Under the pieces are notes generated by a model that did no database searches, was not told the origin of the DNA, and saw only the letters and a program-made list of their open reading frames with translations. This document shows, piece by piece, positions 61,601 to 64,000 of a stretch of 64,000 bases of DNA. How positions within the stretch are numbered: the first letter of the stretch is position 1; each line of letters opens with the position of its first letter. Source of the DNA: Cellulosimicrobium sp. Marseille-Q4280 (lineage in GTDB: Bacteria > Actinomycetota > Actinomycetes > Actinomycetales > Cellulomonadaceae). The position numbers and the translations under genes are program-made. The stretch is taken from positions 62,001-126,000 of the forward strand of contig NZ_CALPBY010000007.1 in NCBI RefSeq assembly GCF_943181405.1, written 5' to 3'.

Positions 61601-62038
61601 TTCGACGTGACGGTCGGCAGGGCGCACCTGCGCGGCACGATCGACCGGGTCGAGGACGCCGGGGAGGGGAAGGTGCGCGTCGTCGACCTCAAGACGGGGC
61701 GCCGCACCGCGACGAAGGCCGAGGGCGCGGAGCACCCCCAGCTGGGTGCGTACCAGCTGGCCGTCGAGGCGGGGGCGCTCGACCTCCCGGACGGCACGCG
61801 CAGCGCGGGGGCGCAGCTCGTCTACGTCGGCAGCACGCACGTCGGCCCGGCGGTCGTCGCGCAGCCGGCGCTCGACCCGGAGCCCGACGGCTCGAGCTGG
61901 GCGCGCGACGTGGTCGAGGGCGCGGCCGACGCGATGGCGTCCGCGACGTTCACGGCACGGCAGAACGGGCTGTGCGAGATGTGCCCGGTCCGCCGGTCGT
62001 GCCCGGTGCAGCCCGAGGGCAGGAAGGTGGTGGCATGA
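58634..62038 (+). CDS. adnA: AdnA-type helicase-nuclease subunit
   Basis: A 1134-residue UvrD-like helicase fused to a RecB-family nuclease, one half of the AdnAB DNA-end resection motor. Walker A is GGPGTGKT near residue 50. Motif II reads VVVDDYQ: Asp266 replaces the catalytic Glu of the usual DExQ, so this motor may be weak. The nuclease core has Asp1004 (GTIDRVED), Asp1018 and Lys1020 (VVDLKTG). Cys900, Cys1114, Cys1117 and Cys1123 have the spacing of the AddB-type iron-sulphur staple. A long acidic Gly/Asp linker lies near 755-785. Its TGA overlaps the adnB ATG. Confidence 0.9.
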   Translation: MLRTSAQPRRPRLVASDLGLDAAPVVLDDSQRAAVAAASGPGATLVVGGPGTGKTLVAQEVVLAALDQGVAPERVLLLAASRRAAASVRDRLSERARRTVGAPMVRTAASTAFAVLRERAAALGEPTPTLVSGPEQDLVLAELLDGHVAGEGAPLELPDGLPEEVLGLRGLRQELRDLLMRAAERGLTPADLGELGRRHERPEWVLGAQLYAEYLDVTALRGGTPDVGARLDPAVVVDEAAEALRAWDDEVPDAPRPGWDLVVVDDYQEATVATARLLHVLHEDGARLVLLADPDSAVQGFRGASPGLVGRASAPLRGGAGTRGELGARVAVLGTAWRQPDALRAVTRRVAAQVGTLSGAVHRGAAPRPGADAGPAPAPGAPAGRPAVEVAVLSGAAQEAAYVARELRAEHLLHGTPWGRMAVVARTGGRLAALRRELVAASVPVTLLGSDVPLRDEPAVAPLLAAVRACVAPADDAVPELDPATASLLLTSPLGSLDVVSLRRLRRALRAEELAGGGGRTSDALLVEVLEDPARAATLPPTVRRGPVAVARALAAGRAAAGEPGASAQTVLWSVWAATGLAERWRSAALDGGPAGARADRDLDAVLALFRAAETFVDRMPGAPVAAFVEYLASQDLPADSLAARASGTDSVAALTPAGAAGGEWDVVVVAGVQDGVWPDLRLRDSLLGSQALVELLAGRSDDARGVGPQARAQVLADELRAFVVATSRASRRLVVTAVEDSEDAPSVFCDLVVPPSEPGDDPGDGPDDDPDGSGAGGGSHPRTPGGRAAVDGARRRVQVGAPLDLRGVVAAARAVLVADEAASGPAEPGPGLLSGRTSDARPEAEAAATLLADLVAVGVPEARPESWYGVAGVSSTAPLRADDETVTVSPSKVETVTTCALRWSLEAAGGTAPDAAHQNLGTLVHSIAETSPSGSLADLRAELDRRWPELALPDGWPSRQLRRRADRMVVKLAAYLAEAGEPLLVEPTFDVTVGRAHLRGTIDRVEDAGEGKVRVVDLKTGRRTATKAEGAEHPQLGAYQLAVEAGALDLPDGTRSAGAQLVYVGSTHVGPAVVAQPALDPEPDGSSWARDVVEGAADAMASATFTARQNGLCEMCPVRRSCPVQPEGRKVVA

Positions 62039-64000
62039 GCAGCGAGCTCTTCGAGCTCCCGGAGGAGTCGCGCCCCCGCGTCAGGCTCGTCGGCGGGGCG
62101 CCCACCGGCGACGCGCAGGACGGGAGCGTCGCGTCGAGGACGGCCGTGCAGGCGATCTCCGCGACCGAGATCGCGGACCTGCTCGGACGACCGCGGCCGA
62201 CGCCCGAGCAGGTCGAGGTCATCGAGGCACCGCTCGAGCCGGCGCTGGTGGTCGCGGGCGCCGGGTCCGGGAAGACCGAGACCATGGCGGCCCGCGTCGT
62301 GTGGCTCATCGCCAACGACCTCGTGGCGCCCGACGCGGTCCTCGGCCTCACCTTCACGCGCAAGGCCGCGGGCGAGCTCGCCGAGCGCGTCCAGACGCGC
62401 CTCGCCCAGCTCGCGCGGGCACGCGGCGGCACGACGTCGGCGCTCACACTCCTCGACCGACCGACCGTCGCGACGTACAACGCCTACGCGGCGTCGCTCG
62501 TCGCCGACCACGGGCTGCGCGTGGGCGTCGAGCCCGGTGCGCGCCTCCTCGGCGAGGCGCAGCAGTGGCAGCTCGCGTCCGAGGTCGTCGAGAGCTGGGA
62601 CGACGACCTCGGTACCGACCGCGCCGTGAGCACCGTCGTCGCCGCCGTGCTCGGGCTCTCCGGCGCGCTCGGCGAGCACCTGCTCGAGCCGCACGACGCG
62701 CGCGACCGCCTCGCGGAGATCGTCGAGACGCTCGACGGGCTGCCGCTCGGCCCGCGGCAGAAGGCGCGGACCAAGGAGGTCGTCAAGCTCGTCGGGGACG
62801 TCGCCGAGCGCGTCCGGCTCCTCGACGTCGTCGCCGAGTACCGGCGCCGCAAGCGGGCCACCGACTCGCTCGACTTCGGTGACCAGGTGGCGCTCGCGGC
62901 ACGGCTCGCGCGCGAGGTGCCGGTCGTCGGCACGACGGAGCGCGCGCGGTACCGCGTGGTCCTGCTGGACGAGTACCAGGACACGTCGCACGCCCAGGTG
63001 GAGCTGCTCGCGGGGCTGTTCGGCGGCGGCCACGCGGTGACGGCGGTCGGTGACCCGCACCAGTCCATCTACGGCTGGCGGGGTGCGAGCGCGGGTGGGC
63101 TCGCGCGCTTCCCGGAGAGGTTCCGCCACGCCGACGGCGGTCGCGCGGCCGTGCGCTTCCTCTCGACGTCGTGGCGCAACGACGCCGCGGTGCTCGACGC
63201 GGCGAACGTCGTCTCGGCGCCGCTGCGCGGCGCAGGCGCAGCCGGGTCGGGCTCCGCGGTGACGGTCCCGCCGCTGTCCCTGCGGCCCGGTGCCGGCGGC
63301 GGGTCGGTGACCGCGCACGTCGCCGCGACGGCGGAGGAGGAGGCGGCCGCCGTCGCCGACCTCGTCGCGGCGCGGTGGCGTCCGGCGAGCGCGCCGGGCG
63401 GCCGGGTGACGGCGGCCGTGCTGTGCCGCAAGCGCAGCCAGTTCGCGACCGTCGAGGTCGCGCTGCGTCGTCGAGGTCTGCCCGTCGAGGTCGTCGGCCT
63501 CGGCGGCCTCCTGACGACGCCGGAGGTCGTCGACGTCGTGACGCTCCTCGAGGCTGTCCACGACCCCTCGCGCGGCGACGCGCTCGTCCGTCTCCTCACC
63601 GGCCCGCGGGTCAACCTGGGCGCCGCCGACCTGCACGCGCTCGGCTCGCGCGCCGCCGACCTCGCCCGGCAGGACGGCGGTCCCGGGCGCCGACCGCGCG
63701 CCGGCGCAGGTCCCGCGCACGTCGCGGACGGGCAGGCGGGGACCGAGGGGATCGAGGGGGCGGACGGCGGGACCGCACCGGCCGTGGTCGAGGGCGACGT
63801 GGTCGACCACCGCTCGATCGTCGACGCGCTCGACGACCTTCCCGCGCCCGGGCGCGCGGCGGGTGACGGCCGCGTGCTCGGTGACGCCGCCCACGCCCGG
63901 CTCGGCGCGCTCGCCGCGACGCTGCGCTCCCTGCGCTCCCTGACCTACCTCTCGCTGCCGGAGCTCGTCGTCGAGGCGGAGCGCGCGCTGGGTCTCGACG
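62035..64000 (+). CDS. adnB: AdnB-type helicase-nuclease subunit, N-terminal part
   Basis: The first 655 codons are in the window; the gene runs off the right edge. It is a UvrD/Rep SF1A helicase with intact GAGSGKT (near residue 78), LTFTRKAAGELAERV (motif Ia), LLDEYQDTS (Asp312-Glu313), GDPHQSIYGWRGA (motif III) and STSWRND (motif IV), so this subunit should be the active motor. A C-terminal nuclease domain is expected beyond the edge. ATG overlaps the adnA stop. Together with AdnA it processes double-strand breaks for recombination. Confidence 0.92.
   Translation, partial: MSSELFELPEESRPRVRLVGGAPTGDAQDGSVASRTAVQAISATEIADLLGRPRPTPEQVEVIEAPLEPALVVAGAGSGKTETMAARVVWLIANDLVAPDAVLGLTFTRKAAGELAERVQTRLAQLARARGGTTSALTLLDRPTVATYNAYAASLVADHGLRVGVEPGARLLGEAQQWQLASEVVESWDDDLGTDRAVSTVVAAVLGLSGALGEHLLEPHDARDRLAEIVETLDGLPLGPRQKARTKEVVKLVGDVAERVRLLDVVAEYRRRKRATDSLDFGDQVALAARLAREVPVVGTTERARYRVVLLDEYQDTSHAQVELLAGLFGGGHAVTAVGDPHQSIYGWRGASAGGLARFPERFRHADGGRAAVRFLSTSWRNDAAVLDAANVVSAPLRGAGAAGSGSAVTVPPLSLRPGAGGGSVTAHVAATAEEEAAAVADLVAARWRPASAPGGRVTAAVLCRKRSQFATVEVALRRRGLPVEVVGLGGLLTTPEVVDVVTLLEAVHDPSRGDALVRLLTGPRVNLGAADLHALGSRAADLARQDGGPGRRPRAGAGPAHVADGQAGTEGIEGADGGTAPAVVEGDVVDHRSIVDALDDLPAPGRAAGDGRVLGDAAHARLGALAATLRSLRSLTYLSLPELVVEAERALGLD

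Overview
The window is 64 kb of very GC-rich, densely packed chromosome from an actinobacterium. GC-saturated third codon positions, many GTG starts, a mycothiol-dependent-enzyme family protein, DUF3017/DUF3107/DUF3152 proteins and an AdnAB helicase-nuclease all point there. The large secreted amylopullulanase and the sugar-uptake genes suggest a polysaccharide-degrading soil actinomycete of the Cellulomonas/Cellulosimicrobium (Micrococcales) type; the genus is an inference. No rRNA, tRNA, CRISPR, prophage or insertion sequence was seen.

Layout. 1-6.7 kb: tail of an MFS exporter, a ZTP riboswitch and purH, a two-gene ABC exporter, an FAD reductase and a DUF3017 protein. 6.7-9.7 kb: an aquaporin, then a methyltransferase gene broken by an in-frame TAG and coupled to a small membrane-protein gene; codon use is looser here. 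9.8-16 kb: icd, mdh and a single-chain ABC exporter with one consensus and one degenerate ATP site. 16-16.4 kb: a 29-bp perfect inverted repeat and 65-bp tandem repeats, then a promoter overlapped by a MalR/LacI-like repeat. 16.4-22.6 kb: a 2057-residue secreted amylase-pullulanase. 22.7-24.2 kb: purU and a GNAT protein. 24.2-30.5 kb: a ROK repressor with a lone ABC ATPase, divergent from a ChvE-GguA-GguB type sugar importer. 30.5-35.3 kb: a second ZTP riboswitch before glyA, then folD, an MFS transporter and exonuclease III. 35.4-42 kb, all leftward: a GalT-GalK fusion with its DeoR repressor, and a MacAB-like exporter operon. 42.4-47.2 kb: mrp, a mycothiol-dependent-enzyme family protein, DUF1003, a channel-less MgtE-N/CBS protein and a stress-type membrane protein. 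47.3-53.4 kb: aminopeptidase P with a hydrolase, PHP phosphoesterase with MarC, and a GntR repressor with a CynX-type transporter. 53.6-64 kb: a DEAD-box helicase, a ferritin-like protein, DUF3107, TetR, DUF3152 and AdnA/AdnB; this last set matches, from memory, the conserved order around M. tuberculosis Rv3201c-Rv3211.

How the genes work together. purH, glyA, folD and purU all belong to folate one-carbon and purine metabolism, and two of them carry ZTP riboswitches, so the cell reads the purine intermediate ZMP/ZTP at two points. The amylopullulanase, ChvE-type importer, ROK and DeoR regulators and GalTK form a sugar-acquisition set: extracellular alpha-glucan breakdown, sugar uptake and Leloir entry. 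Many monocistronic or first-in-operon genes have a -10 hexamer 6-7 bases before the start codon and no Shine-Dalgarno sequence, so leaderless mRNAs appear to be the main expression mode for regulators and housekeeping genes here. Operons with ATGA or GTGA overlaps are common.
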